64,000 nt of DNA from Temnopleurus reevesii. Lineage: Eukaryota; Echinodermata; Echinoidea; Temnopleuroida; Temnopleuridae. Where the stretch lies: assembly GCA_036244855.1 (NCBI GenBank), contig BQKZ01000013.1, forward strand, positions 265,072-329,071, written 5' to 3'. Each line of letters opens with the position of its first letter. Positions within the stretch are counted from its first letter, which is position 1. Shown here piece by piece: positions 12,401-27,400 of this stretch. Below the pieces are notes generated by a model, which saw nothing but the letters and a program-made list of their open reading frames with translations, made no database searches and was not told the origin of the DNA. A program made the position numbers and the translations under genes.

Positions 12401-15400
12401 TCTAAAGTGAGTAGTAATAATTAAACTACAATATTTGGAATCCAGTTTGCATGCATTACGTGTTGCTATGTCAGCAAGTGTATGGCAAGCTTTTGCTCAT
12501 CAACAGCAACCATTGTGATGCAAATTCTATGCAGATCTGTACACAGAGGTTGTTATTTACAATCCAAAACCTTACTTGATATAGCAAGAAATACATGCAA
12601 ACTAGATTACAATTATTGCAGTTTAATCATTATTAAAATTTCTGTTAGCATAAAATGAGCATAAATTCTAAATAAACCGGCTTATTTACATAGATTATTT
12701 GGTTGTAACCAACATGTTAAAGGAAAGATATAGAAATAGTGGGTCAATGAAGATTTTGTTTGGACATAGATATAATCAGATGTTTGAGGCATTATTTAAT
12801 AACACAAAATCATTGCAAAATGGTTGTAAATATATAAGAACATTTTCATATCTGTGAAACTAAGAATGTCCTAAAGTATGACAGAATAAGATAAACATTT
12901 ACTATCTAAAAGGAATAAGATTAGATCAGCGCTCAAAAAGCATGTTGCTTTGGACCAGTGGAGCAGTCACGCCATAGTCGCTGCATCTCCCTGCAGACGT
13001 TTATCCGCGCATGGTGCGTTGGGGTAGATACAAGTGATTTAACACTATTTAATTGATCAGTGACTGGCTGGTCACTGATGAATTATTAGTGTTCAATCAC
13101 TTGTATCTTGAAATACTCTGAACCAATAAAGTTATTCGCGTCAGATGATTCCTGTTTTGGCCAAATGTTTATAATAATGAACATAATTTAACCTGCTGCA
13201 TCAGTTAAATTCTATTTTGATTCTGGACTATGCTAGCCAATGCCTTTTATAAATGATTGGCAGGTTTACTGAGAAGTTCAATGATATCTCTGAGGCATCT
13301 TTGTAAACTTCATGCAAGTGATAGNTGTTTGAAGAAGAAGATTCTGCCTTTGGAACTGAAAGTTTTAAAGATTCAATTGAAGAAGGAGGTGACCAGCTAT
13401 TCTCCTACCCAACCAATTGGGCTGATGAGGATCATGAAGCCAAAGACACCATTCTTCCAGATTCAATGGTGGAAGATGTGATCAATGATGAAGAGGACAA
13501 CAACATTGAAGAGGAAAGAATGATTACTGCTGTCACTACTTCTGCCGTCAGTGCTCCTGTATATCGTAAACTACACACAGAATATTCTGACAGAGAAGAG
13601 GATTCTTCAGAAAAAGACATTGTTATAGAATCCATTAATGACGAAGATAGCACAATGTTCTCATACCCTTCCAAGTGGGCTGATGAGGATCATGAAACAA
13701 CCGACCCAATCCTTCCAGAGCTGATGGTCAAAGATCTTATCAATGAAAACTCTGATGAAGAAGATGAACATGATCAAGATGAGCATCAAGGAGAAACCCT
13801 TGCAAGTGACATCATAAAGGACATTGAAAATGATCAGGATGGAGATCTCATTCTTCCAGAAGTGATTAGCACTGAACAGATCATACCAGAAGGAGATCTT
13901 TATGCTGATGATGAGACCAAAAGCCAACAGTCAGCTGATGAAGAAGCATTCAGCCAGGAAGAGCAAGTTCCAAGGTCAGCTCTGGTAGACAAGGTGCTTG
14001 CCAGAATGCTTGCTGAGGATTCTTCCACCAATGAATATGTTCCCAGTGAAGATGAAGTGAATGAAATTGAGGACACCATGTCTGCCCAAACAAATGAGGT
14101 TCTGCGGGAAGACTCTTATCCACTCGAGATAAGAGCTGGTAATGCTTTAGCAGATGTTACGGATGATCTTGGTGATCAGAAGGAAGATATTGGCACATAC
14201 TTTGAAGGTAATGTAGAGGAAGAAATTACCGTCAGTCGCGAAGATGCAAATCTAACAGAGAGCTCACCTTCAGTATCAACTGATGCCATATATGGCAGCA
14301 ATCAAACAACAGATGACACAAGCAAACAAGACACATTACAGGATCTTGGAGATGGAGTCATGGACAACAGTGGCTCATATGATGTTACTGTATCTCTTAA
14401 TGATGACAGCCAACAAACAGGAAGTGACATTGAGGATAGAACCCCAGCGAATGATTTAGAATCTGAAACAATTGGTACACAAGATCAATAGATAACAGAT
14501 GCAAGTGTTACAGATATTTCTACTAGTGAACATGAGACAAGATCAGATGATTCTAGTGGCCAGTCATACCTTGTGGTGGAACCATATGAAAGATTCATCA
14601 TTTCAGATATAGAAGAGGCTGATGATGAGAATGAAGAAGGTGTCCATTCAAAATCGTATGAAGAAACTGCAGGAGCAAATGTGGAAAATGTTGAAAACTG
14701 GTTTAGTACTCGGAGTGCATCATCTGAGTATGGGGAAGGACTTACAGATGAAGAAAACAGACAAAGGGAAGCCTATGAAAAATGGGCAGATCCTGTGGAG
14801 GTTGATCAGATTGAGATGCCTGCAAATGGCAAAGATGTTATCCCCTCGACAGATTCCAACTTTGTCAATGAAGGAACACCAATGCTGGCTTCAAGTACTG
14901 GCCCTTTGAAGGACATTCCAGAGGAAAGTTTGGTAATGGCAGATAACCAAATTACTGAAACTTGCGATCATGAGAATGTGGAGATGCCAGATGAAACTTT
15001 CATCCAAGATAAGTACTTTGAAAATTCTTATGGGGAAGATGCATCAGACGCAGGAAGCAATAAGACAGATGAAGGAGGTGATATGGCCTCAGATGAGGGT
15101 AGTGTCACTGACGATAGAGAAGAGGAAATTATACAGCATCTACCTGTCACATCAATAGATAACCTTACTAACATAGACTCTGACTCTGATGTAGAAGCCA
15201 TTCGCTCACAAGCAAAAGAATATGTGGACCATGTAGTCGTGGATGCTGCTATTACATATAGGATGTCTCAAAATGAGAATGCAATGCTATCTGAAGACGA
15301 GGACCTGGAAACTAGCGAAGAGAAAATTCCTGAAGCTGCTGCATGTGCCATCTTTGAACAAGCTGCAGAAGAATATATTGATCACATTGTACCTCAGGAT

Positions 15401-18400
15401 GTTAAAGAAACAGAGACTAATATTACAGAGGAGTATCTTGAAGGACAAAGTACAGAGAGGGCAGATGAAAATGTTCTTGATGAGAATGTTTCTCCAGAAA
15501 TACTTGTTTGTCGATACACACAACCAAAAGAAACTGCTATGCCTTTCATCATGGAATCAGGAGAGGATCTTGAAGATCCAGACCAAGCAGATCTTCAAAA
15601 TCCTGATAGAGCCATAGCAACGGCTGCTATTGAACATCCAAGTGATTCAGAGATATCGGAAGAGGATAGTGTTGTGAAAGAAATTGTACCAGTTGTTGAG
15701 AACATGCCAGTAACAGAAACAGCCTCTGCATTTGTCATGGAATCAGAACAATATGAATCAAGTGATGATGATGAAGAGGTAGAAGGTGATGAGGAAGAGA
15801 ACGATATTGATCAACAGTCCACATCTGAGTTAGATCAGCTACATGGAAAGGAAGTGGAGAATGGATTCGATGATGAATTTTCAGCAGTTGTAGCTCAAAA
15901 TGTTCCCCAAGTTGAAGTCACACCTGCTCTTGTGACGGAAGGTAGCTCTGATTCCGATATTATTGCAGGAATGTCCAGATATGATGGAGAAGAAATAGAA
16001 CAAATGGGAGCTGCTGCAGCAATAGATGATTTAATTGCACCTACTTTGTCATGTGAAGCGCAATCTAACCCAACCAACTTCTATCATTTGAGTAACGATG
16101 AGGATGATTTTGATGACATATACTCTGATCTGTTAGAAGAATCCAAGAAGCTTGATAGTGATATTGCCATGCTGTCGACTGATGTTGTTCCAACGGTTGA
16201 CATAGAAGTATCACCTGCACTTGATGCCTCTTTCGTAGAAGATGAGGTAGGCTCTGAATTTCTCCCACGCATTGAGCTGAATCAAGATACAGAACAAAAT
16301 CATGTTTCTTCAGAGGATATCATTGTGCCACTTCAACAGGACAACTTAGAAACAGTTCCGCAACAAACATTTGGTGAAAAGCTTGAATTTACTTATACAG
16401 GAGATGAAAATGCCAAACTTGAGGGTGCAGCAAGGGACATTGTTAATGATGCCATCCAGAAGGCAACTAAGATTTTTGTGCAGTCCAGTCAGGACAGTGC
16501 TGTGGAAGAACAAAGCAATGGAGGAGGAGACACAATTCTCGAAAACACTGTGCCACATGAAGATGATAATGTATTTGAAGAGTATGATAAATTTGATATC
16601 TCAAGTGTTTCTTACCAGAGGAAAGAGGACAGTCCAGCTCAGCCTTCTCATGACTACAAGAAGATGGTGAGCCTTGAGGAATCTCTTGTTGCAGGGAATC
16701 TCTCACCAGATTCTGATAATGATGATGATGAACTCTCTTCAGAAGAAGGGAGCAGGATCACCCGTCCCACCGAACTACCTCTGTTAACTGCGTCGGGACA
16801 AGGGTTGCTTACAACCCCTTCCAAGAAGGCTCGCCTTGCCCACTCAACACCAGCAGGGATGTCTCCTGGATCTATACTCTCTGGGGACACACCAGTCAGT
16901 CTCTTCACACCTGACATTGAAAGCATCACAAGTACTCCAGGCAGTCTGTCAGATCAAGAGGTAACTCATCAACACTTACAAATTCACCTAATTCAGTGTG
17001 CCATCGCAAACATAAAGAGTGTGGTTTCTGTCGCTAGTCACAAATTAATGTTTCAGCTTGCAGTGTAGAATTTCAAAGTGGTGAAAGTGTTGCATAACGT
17101 AGTCTTCCAACATCCAACTTCCATCGATACATTTACCTCTAGATATTTGCCTCCAAAGCATGACTTTCTTTCCTTGCACAAATGATTGATTGCTGTGGGT
17201 GTCTTTTTCATGTTTATTTTTTAATTGCTGATGGGTGCATGAGTATATCTTTACATTTTGTGAATTCCTTCATTATCAGACATGTGGAATGAATTGAAAA
17301 ATCTTTTTCTGCAAGCTTTTCTTACTTATCATTTCATAAATTGCATCTATTTTCCTCAACCTTTCTGTACAATGCCATGCTGTCTTACCAAACAATAAAG
17401 ATTAAAGTGAAACTCTTTGCATGTTTGTCTGTGTCTTCTTTTGGATGATACTGTGATTGCTGTGTTCTGATGAAATGTTCCTTGTTGACATGTAATTCAC
17501 ATCTTCAATGTAGATGTAAATTGTAATTCACACATCACGAGTGTATACTTGACTCATTTTTTCTTTCATTGACATGAAGCAAACACTGGTAGTACAGTCA
17601 CATTCATTCCACAGATCATTTTGCGAGTCACTTTTTGTCATGTGAGAGCCACAAATTTTTAACTTACATTTTTGCATCTCATGAACACAGGTAAAATCAT
17701 TTGATAAACGTGACAGGAATTTTCATATCTTTGAAATACTGAATTATTGTGCATTGTATCTCTCAAACCGCACCTTACATACCCATTGTATTTTGTTTGA
17801 ATTGTAAAGCTACAAATATTGACTTTTGTCTATTGCTTCCTCTTTACATCTCTTTTCCTTGGGTTAGTTCTACCTATCAGTGTGTACATTTCTTTTTGAG
17901 GGGCAGAAGAAAGAAAAAGAAAAGAAAGAATGCTAATTTAAAGAAAGCTTTCATTTTTAGACTTCTGTGTATTTTTGTTCAGTTATATGTACTTTCAAAA
18001 CTAAATGGCTTGTGATATTTTGGAACAAGAGGCCATGAAACCCTATTCTATAATATATCTGCATGCTTGCTTTCTAGATGTTTTTCAAAAAATTGCAAAA
18101 AATAATGTGCATGAAAATATGAATAGCACTTTAGAAAACAGTTAGTCAACAAATATTTGCATTGTAATAATAACATCTAGTTTATCATGCATGTCAGTTT
18201 CAGAAAAAATGTTAATACAATGTATTTGGAACTTATTTTATAATGTCGTAGATATTTTAACATTCTAAATTTTGTTTAATTATCAAAATTGATATGAAGT
18301 TATGGCGCTTGTAGCAACACCTTAATTTTGAATTAATCTTGGTTATTTGTTTGCATGGTAGGCTGAAGCATTAGGTACCGGTATCCGTCTGCTACCAATG

Positions 18401-21400
18401 TCTCCATTTGACAAGAAGAGAATCTCTGTGGATGAGAGTGTGACTAAGAACATGGAGGAGGAATGGGACGATAAAGAGGCTATACTCAATGCCATCAGAG
18501 CAAAACAAGAGGTAGGTTGCATGAGCTTGCTCTAATGCCTTGTTATGTCAGAATGCTCAGAATTAGAATACAGCACAATCCAAAAGATTTTCATTAATTG
18601 AACTAGAACGTGGTTGAGCTATTTTTGCAAAGGGCTGAAGAGTTCAATTGCCACAGCTTCATTACATAACAAGTTACCAATTTTAGCCACAGTACAAACA
18701 GGTATAGATTGAAATCATGCTCTTGTTCAATATTTCCTGAAAACTTTTGAGATTGTGTTGTATGTACAGTCAAACCATTGATTCTAAGTAACCACCACTC
18801 TATTGTAGCCAAAATTTGGTACCCCTTAGATGGTCAGTGGAGAAAAGTTTAATATGTTATATTATGAGTTATCAAACATATAACATCTCACTTTTCATCT
18901 TCTTCAGGAGGCGGAGAGAAGAAACCAGCAGCTTGAGGATCCATCAATGCGTCAGATGTCAGAAGAGTCTGAGGATCGTGGGAGTAGGATCCAGGGTGTA
19001 TCTGTAGATGATGAATGGCAGGATGATGAGTACTCCAAACAAGCTCTCCAAGGAGATAAGACGGGAAGCAGGACATCAGAGTCAGACATCTTCTTTAAGA
19101 GACCTGTGCCAAAGGTATCTTGTCAAAAATGTTTAAAAATCTTCTCCTTTTTTCACAACAGAAGTCAAAATCTAATGGTGTGGTGTTGCTTTGCAAAATA
19201 TAGTAAAACATATATCTCAAAAGATTTCCATCTCATTCTAAAGCAAAATTCAGTGTAAGTATTCCAGATTGGCCTGTGCATCTATGTAATAAAGTGTAGA
19301 AAAATTTTCAAGAATGACAAAGATTGATCAATATAGATTTAGTTGCTTGAGGACTTTCAAATTCAAACCGTCATGAATTAAGATCAATAATTCTGGCGAT
19401 CTAAAGATTCATTACTAAGTCTTGAATTCACCAAGTAGCTCTAAACAATTTGATGAATCAAGATTTTTCTGCAGTACACAACACATTCATTCAATGCTTC
19501 CACTCATTCTCCCAAATAAACCAGGATGAGCGTGAGGCTGGTGATGGAGCTGAACATACTGTAGAGGACAGACTAGCAATGGATGGTGTCGTCCTGCGTG
19601 AAAAGAAGCTCACTAGACCAAACACACTAAATGCTTTGAATAGACTGAGTGTGCAGAGTGTTAACTCTGTGTTCAGTGAGGGCAGTATTGATCTAGACAA
19701 CATAAGTGATGAGGACGAAGCAGAAGCAGAGAAAGCACAAAGCCAGAGCAAGAAATCAGGTATGTTTATCATATAACCAAATGGATAAGATCGGATCTAA
19801 CCTTGCACTATAATCAGGTACAAGGAAGAAGCACCAACTTCTTTTGATCCATTCATATAGTGACATAATTACCCCTATCTCTACCATCCATGCAGTTTCG
19901 CGCTTTGAGCGATGATGAACTGTTTTCTTTCAGATCTCAAGCAACTGTTGAGACGATTTGCGATGTGTGTTTGAAAATCACACCGCTAAATAGCTAGGTA
20001 GAGTTAGGGTTAAACCAATGAACTATCAGACTATTTTTCTTTCCATAGAATAATTTTTATTCTGGATCATGGAATATGTTTGAGGCTTCAGGTTTCAATC
20101 GGTATCCCTTCAATCGTGCCAATATATGGCATGATATAGTCTCTGCAAGAAATACCAACTTTCACACTCCTTGAAAATTATAGCAGTGATATGCAGTCTT
20201 CCCTAAGCTTGTTTTAGTGAGGAGAGATCTTTAGGTGGTAATCTCATACATTAAATTTTCAGTTACTTGCATGTGAAGCATATATAATTATCTCTGATCT
20301 TTTTTTCTTTGATAGGCTCACAAAAGGATGATCCGTCTGGAGCTCGGCCTAAAGAGAAGAGAAAGATTCGAGCAGAACTATCACTCAACCTTGATGATAC
20401 TATCACATCACAGCACACTGATGATGGGGCTACTCCAGCAATCCTTACCCCGACTAGTACAGAGATGTCTTGGGAAGGTAATATTTTTTCCTTTCACTTT
20501 CCTATTAGGCAAAATGCCTCTTTTTTTTCAAGAGTAGTTTGGTCGCAAACATCTTTTACCTAATCTTTTTTAAAATGTTTTAACACAAGGTAAACAATTC
20601 ATTAGGAGAATAAGGCTTAAAAGAGGATGAACAGCCAAAGAACATATGAAAATATATCTTTGATGAAAGGCAAAAAAAATGTCCTGATTTTAGAGAGTTG
20701 GTATGTTAGGGGCGTCCAAACATTTCTTTGTCCGTATGAAAGCAAAACTATTGCTTGATGATACCATCACGTCACAGCACACAAATGACAGGACCACACC
20801 AGATAGTGCAGGAGTGTCTATTGAAAATCTTTTATCCATTTGACTTGGACAAGATTTTACAAGATAGGTAGACTTCTGCTCTATTGATGGTTCAAACAAT
20901 CCATGGTAAACATTTAATACATGTTTAATGTGGTTTGATATCTGTTTGAGCTTTTCAAAAGCTTCATTAATACAAGATTGTGATTTCTTTTCCTGCCCCA
21001 AACCTTTCAAGCAATTCTGAAACACAATAACGAACTGGTTATTTTATTGTTACATAAAGTTTTTGATTAGTAATAATAATTTATAACTAAGCCTATGCTT
21101 GTATTTCATGATATCCCATAGATGACACCCCAATGAACAAAGCTGAACCTATAGAAGAGTACTCTGCAAGAGAGGAGCATGAAGATAGATGGAGATGGAG
21201 GAAAGTGAATCTAGGAGGCAAGGATTACACCATTGATATGAAGGCTATCAATCCATACAAGAAGGTCTTATCTCATGGAGGTAAGACTATGAGTTATTTC
21301 ATATCTTTTGAAGGGTAGTTACATGTGAGAAAAGAGCTTTGTTTGGAATATGCTATGACCCTGCAATTACTGTAAGTGTGAATGAACAAACCTGCTATTA

Positions 21401-24400
21401 ATTGCATTATCATTATCTTTAATTGATGTACTAACATTCTACGTTTGCACATCGTAAGACAACTGATCAACTTTCTTCAATTTTTATTCTTCACCACGAT
21501 GAACCTCTTTCAAACCATATCATTATCTTTCTTAGATTGAGTACAATGGATGGTCACAATATATGAAACCTGCATTAATTTTTTTTTATAAGGTAGTCTT
21601 TTTGCTGATAATAAAATTGAAATATTCCTCTCAAGATACAATGAGTATTAGTGTAAATATAAATGTGGTAATATACTTTTCATCCTCTACTTGAAACATA
21701 AAAAACAATCTTTTCATTTTCTGAAAAAAAAAACTTAATGCGAGATGAAACAGACCAGTAATTAAATTTTATTATTACTCCTATGTAATAGAGAATAATA
21801 ATACTTTTAAATTTGACTAGACATGCCCTTTCTTCTTTTCTTCTTATTTTCCAGGCTACTATGGAGAAGGTCTGAATGCTATAATTGTGTTTGCATCATG
21901 CTACCTCCCTGAGAAGTCAAAGAAAGACTACACATACATAATGAACAACCTCTTCCTCTATGTGGTTAGCACATTGGAGCTCCTAGTAGCACAGGAGTAT
22001 ATCATCATCTACTTCCATGGGTCTGCATCAAGGGCTAAGGTACCCTCGCTGGGATGGATGAGGAAGTGCTACCAGATGATCGACAGAAAGTAGGTGCACT
22101 CAAATACAAATAACTTAAAAACAATTGCATGTCGTTTTACATTTTGATGATAATTCTGATATGAAGTTATGATTTATATGATGTGTTGCAATAGTCTGCT
22201 CACCTGTATTGCGTTGCTTATTGTTTCTAAGATCCATTCCCTTCAGGTAACTTGTGCTCAATGGATAAAAGGGGAAACTATTACAAATTATCTGATTGTC
22301 TGTGCTTACAATGTGTTCATGATTACAGCAATGACAAGTAATATTCACTTGACTTTGTTAGTTCTCTATGAATTTTTATGATCTCAACAACAATTATTAG
22401 ATGATTATTTTACTGTGTTTTTTGTTTTTTTTAATTTGTTCAGGCTGAGGAAAAGCTTGAAGGGCCTCTACCTTGTACACCCAACCACATGGCTCAAGGC
22501 TATTGTTCAACTCACAAAACCATTCATCAGGTTTGTGCTCCAATGTATACACTGTATACGACTATTTGAATTATGTTCTGAATATTTTACCAAACTAAAT
22601 TTGTCGCAAAGGTGTATGGTAATGCTGATTCAAGTATTTGCGTGCTGCACATACAGGTGCAAGCTAAAATCACATTGTAGGAATAAAAGCTGAATGATTC
22701 CAAGATGGAATCAACCTTTCTTGTTGTTGTTTTTTTTTTGCCCTTATGCTCCGATTTTTGTTATCTAAACATGATTAAAAAAAGAATATATTTACTACAT
22801 ATAAATGAAAACATTTCCTTATATCCTACTGTACAGTAAGTTATACATTTCAAATTTTGGTTGGAAGGGTGGGTGTAGACATGTATATATGAAATGACCC
22901 AATCCTACAATCACCAAATAATCATATTTGGAGGTAGTGAGAGATGCAAAGCAATTTTACATGAATGGGATACACTGACAGTTCTGCAGACTATAAATAT
23001 GGGCAGGGAAGCCAGATATAATGGAAGGCAATAACCATCTTTGAGGGGACATTGTGGTGATACTTACATGAGCTAGAAATTGGATCTGTCATAGATACTA
23101 ATTTATTTGTATTTGTACAGCCATAAGTTCAGCAACAAGTTGAAGTTTGTGAAGTCTCTGTCTGAACTGAAGAATATGGTATCCATGGAGTATGTCTACG
23201 TACCAGAAGAGGTCAAGAGGTAAGTGAGCAAGCTTTAGGTTAGGCTGGATACTCTTCAAGAAATTGGATATTTAAAAAGATATCTTAAGAGTGATAAAAA
23301 GGTGAACATAATGAATTCTATTAGACTCATGTTGAATTATAATTTTGATATATCATTAGCAAAGAAAGGAAATATTATTTTTGTGATATTTGAATAGATT
23401 GTTAGTTCATATTCCATAGTTGCCTCATGACTGTACTATTTAGAGTGAGGATGGTGATTGAGATGGTGATGATGTTGATTAATTTTAGTGGTGATGTCAA
23501 TGATGTTGATGATACTCGTGTTAAGTGCCAATATCAGGTTTCAACAAAAGAAGTCTTTCTTCATTTTCTTCCTCTGCATAAATCATGTGAGAGAAATAAT
23601 CTCCTTGTGGAAATACATTGCTATTCTCTCTGATATCTTCCTAGCTTCTCATCGCATTTATTTCATTTCAATCTGAGGAGTTATATCTTAGATTTCAAAT
23701 GAATTTTTTATTCACCTGTTTTACAGAGATTACATCTTCTTTGAATAGCTTCCTCTGTAAGACATTCTTCCTGACACCCCTCCCTCTTCCTAAATCCAAT
23801 TTGAATATTCCTATCTCCACATGGTGTGTTTCCTGATTTTTTTTCCATTTGAAATTTCCGCCTAATTGGAAGGTGTGATTAAAGTGTTATGTAGTTAACA
23901 CACTCTGTTTTATATGAGTCATATTTTCACTGCAATAACCGATTTACCCAATCCAAGTTACAACTCACCTTTAATGTTCCTTTCCGTACCCTAATACCGG
24001 TAGTTTTATCTGATATCATGCATGTTTGTATTATGAATATTCCATAATTACTACTATCTCACTATTGTTTGTTGTGTGTGGGTGTAGGTAGACTATAACA
24101 CTCCCTACTCATATGTTGGTGATTCCCTAAAATATGTACACTCTCACTGTGCCACCTTGGAAAGTTTTCATCTTTGAAACGTGAAATAATGATGACATTT
24201 GATTATTTCATGCATGGAATAAAACTAATTAAAAGCAAAAAAAAATTGAGAGAGAGGGGAGGGGGGGGGGACAAGGTTGCACATTAAAAAGAACAATATT
24301 TTATGGAATCACCTGTGTTTAAATCAACTTTCTCAAACATACCTCGTACTGTAAAAGCCTCATGCTGAATCACTGAATTACTGAAAGTAGAATATTTTGT

Positions 24401-27400
24401 TGCAATACTCATATTGATAGAGAGTGCACCTGTCAGTATGTTATACATTTAAGAAATTGTACAGTGGAAACTCAGTATAACGAGGTGTTTGGGACCATCA
24501 AAATTACCCTGTTATAGCAGTAATCTATTTATAGCAGAGTTTAAAAAAGCAGTAAGTTATTAAGAGCTGGGACCAGATTTGTTACCTCTTTATATCAGAT
24601 ATTTTGTTATATCAGATCTCTTTATAATGAGTTTCTACTGTATTATGTTTGAAACATTAAAGCATGCAGCTTTTATGTATGAGAGAGATATGTCATGAGC
24701 TGTTGTTGTCACCTCTACTCAATTTATATTAATCATCTACTGTTGTTTCTTCCCTTGCTTTCCTTTCATGCCTTGCCATTCCAGATTTGATCAAAACAAG
24801 AATAAGGTAATACGTCACATACACGCATGCTTTTTCTTCTTTCTGCCCTGCTTACTTGTAAATGTGAAGATACCTTGTAAACAAAATCTGAAATTTGAAA
24901 TTATTGGATTAAACAGAACGTATTGAAGTGATTTTGGCGAAAATGTTGTTTCTAAAAATATGATAATGATGAACAGAAATTGAATACACCAATCAACTAT
25001 TCGACATACATGTATCTTATTATAATAAGAATATTGACAATTCCTGAATGCATAATTTTGTTAAGACATTTTTGTACTGTGTATTGGTAATGTGGTAGTG
25101 ATGTCCAGGTAGCTCTTTTGTCCATATTAAGTTTAGGTACAATAAAATCATGTGAAGTTACTTCTAATACTTTGTATTTTTGTTGCTACACCTCTAGATG
25201 TGGTATGATGTATTTTGTTCTATTTGAAAAAATAAATTGTCCTCATCGTGCAGTTGTCTCCCTGAATAGTCAATGTCTGTGGTTTTACTTTCTGCAATCA
25301 CTTAGTTCCCTGCAGTTTTAGAGTTTACTTTCAAGGCATTTATAAGCGTTTTTCATTCTTGATTTCTATAAGCTTTCTAAATGGTAAATATGTTGCATTC
25401 TAGACCCTGCTCATTAATTTGAACGTTTTGCTTATTTTTTACATTTCTTAAAAGAAGGAAAAAATCTGTGTCTGAACATTTTTATCTTGTTATGTTTTGA
25501 TATTTTCAACTTTTGTAGCACTTGGTAGACACTGTGACTTCTTTTTTTATTCTGCAATTTTTTATTGCAAAATCTTTCTTTAGCTGTTGAATCCTTTCTA
25601 AAAATTGATTGTTTCATGTGCTTTCTTCTTTCCACTGATTGTTTGTAGACATCTAGGGTGGCGGTACAATATGGGGTCAGTACCTCCTTTTTCCTTGCTC
25701 CCTTTTCCTTGATCCCCTCGCCCCCTCTATCTTCAACCCCTTGAGTTGGCTCTGCCTGAGCTTTGGGTCTCTGCACCCATCCACACCCCATCTTGCCCCC
25801 CTGCATGGGCCTCTCTGGCCTTCACGAAACTTGGCCTATCTGCTACGATCTACTCTGAGCATATTGTGTAAGGCTCGAGCTGAAATACATGAATGCATGA
25901 AGTAGAGATTATTAAGGCCATTCATTTACAGTCACAATAATTAATATCATATGGCATGTCACTAGAAACATTATAAACTAACACCTCTAAATTGTACACA
26001 ATTATTTAGACTGAAACAGTAACAAATAATCACAGTTATAATATTGAAGGAGCATGAACAGGTATATTGGAGTATAGAACAAATAACAATCAGAATTTAC
26101 AATAACAAGATATACTTCTATCATGATAGCAAAACATTATAATTTTGTCCATATTAACTCTCTATATATTCTCACTTATACAAATTATGTTGGTATACAT
26201 CCTAAAGGAGCCTTTATCAACTCTTCAATGCAACATCTTTCTTGAAAAATGAATGCCTGTGCATGTTGAGCCTTATTGATTTTTTATAATTTTTTTTTAG
26301 CAAGAAGGCATGAAAGATTTTCACGAATTCATAACAGTGGAAGTATTTTCTCATATTATATGAATTATCCATAGGAGCAATGGTAGCATTTTGTTTATTC
26401 GATCATAATTTGATTTTAACATATGCACCCCTACATTGTATGATTTTGTTCATTTTTTTATTGCTTGCAGGTAATACATCAATTCATAACATACAGTAGT
26501 GATATCATATGAGATTTATTTCTAATTTTGGTGACATTACACCTGATACAATGTACATTTTGATGGAATAGATAATGTTTGTATGATTTTATTTCGTGTT
26601 GGTGAGCATAGTGAGAGGACTTGTTAAGAATCATAAATCATAAAGTGTATTCCATGAGAAGGACCCCCCCCCCCCCCCCAATAAAAAGGAGGGAAAAAAG
26701 ATAAAACATAAACAAAAATATGAATAAGAGAGAGAGAGAGAACAAGAGACTAAAGAAGGAGAAGAAGAAATATTTTAAAGAATGTGTTTGGTTGTGCTGT
26801 GAGTGCCCCCTCCTTATAAAAACAAGGTTGTTTGGTAGCATTTTTAATGTTAATATTACTATCTCTTACATTTATATGGGAAAAAAAAGACAAAGAATAG
26901 AAGTAAATGTCAAAGAACCTTAGTTTCAAAATTACCTTTCAGATTATTCCACATGCTCACTTGTGAATCTTCTTCAATTTGCTTTTAATTTGAGTAAAAA
27001 AGATATTCAGAGCATAGTTTGATACCACAAAAAAGAAAATTCTTGCCTTAAAGATTCCAAGCTATTTTCAGTAATTTAAAGATATTATATTATTTACAAT
27101 ATTCATATCGATTTAAGTTGTCACTTACTACAGAGAGAAACAATGTAAAATGGTATTGAATTCTAAAATTAATTTGATAATCTTATAAAGATACGCTTTG
27201 CTTAATGTAGGGGTATCCATGTATATCGGGAAGTGTCTAAAGTGATTTTATTTCACGCGTTGGGGTTCGAATAACAGTTCATAATACTTTACTGAGACTT
27301 AATCGCTTCGCAAACTTGTATTGGAATTTTAGCTGTTACTTTTCTTTCTTTTTACTTGATGTTGGAGCAGCAAGACTAATAGACATATTGATGCATTCAG

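Noticed and set aside
12280..13324. A real transposon inserted in the PRUNE2 exon
   Set aside because: It is bounded by single N, flanked by a 123-bp duplication (far longer than any target site duplication) and nearly identical to intron sequence 15.6 kb away. Misassembly explains all three.
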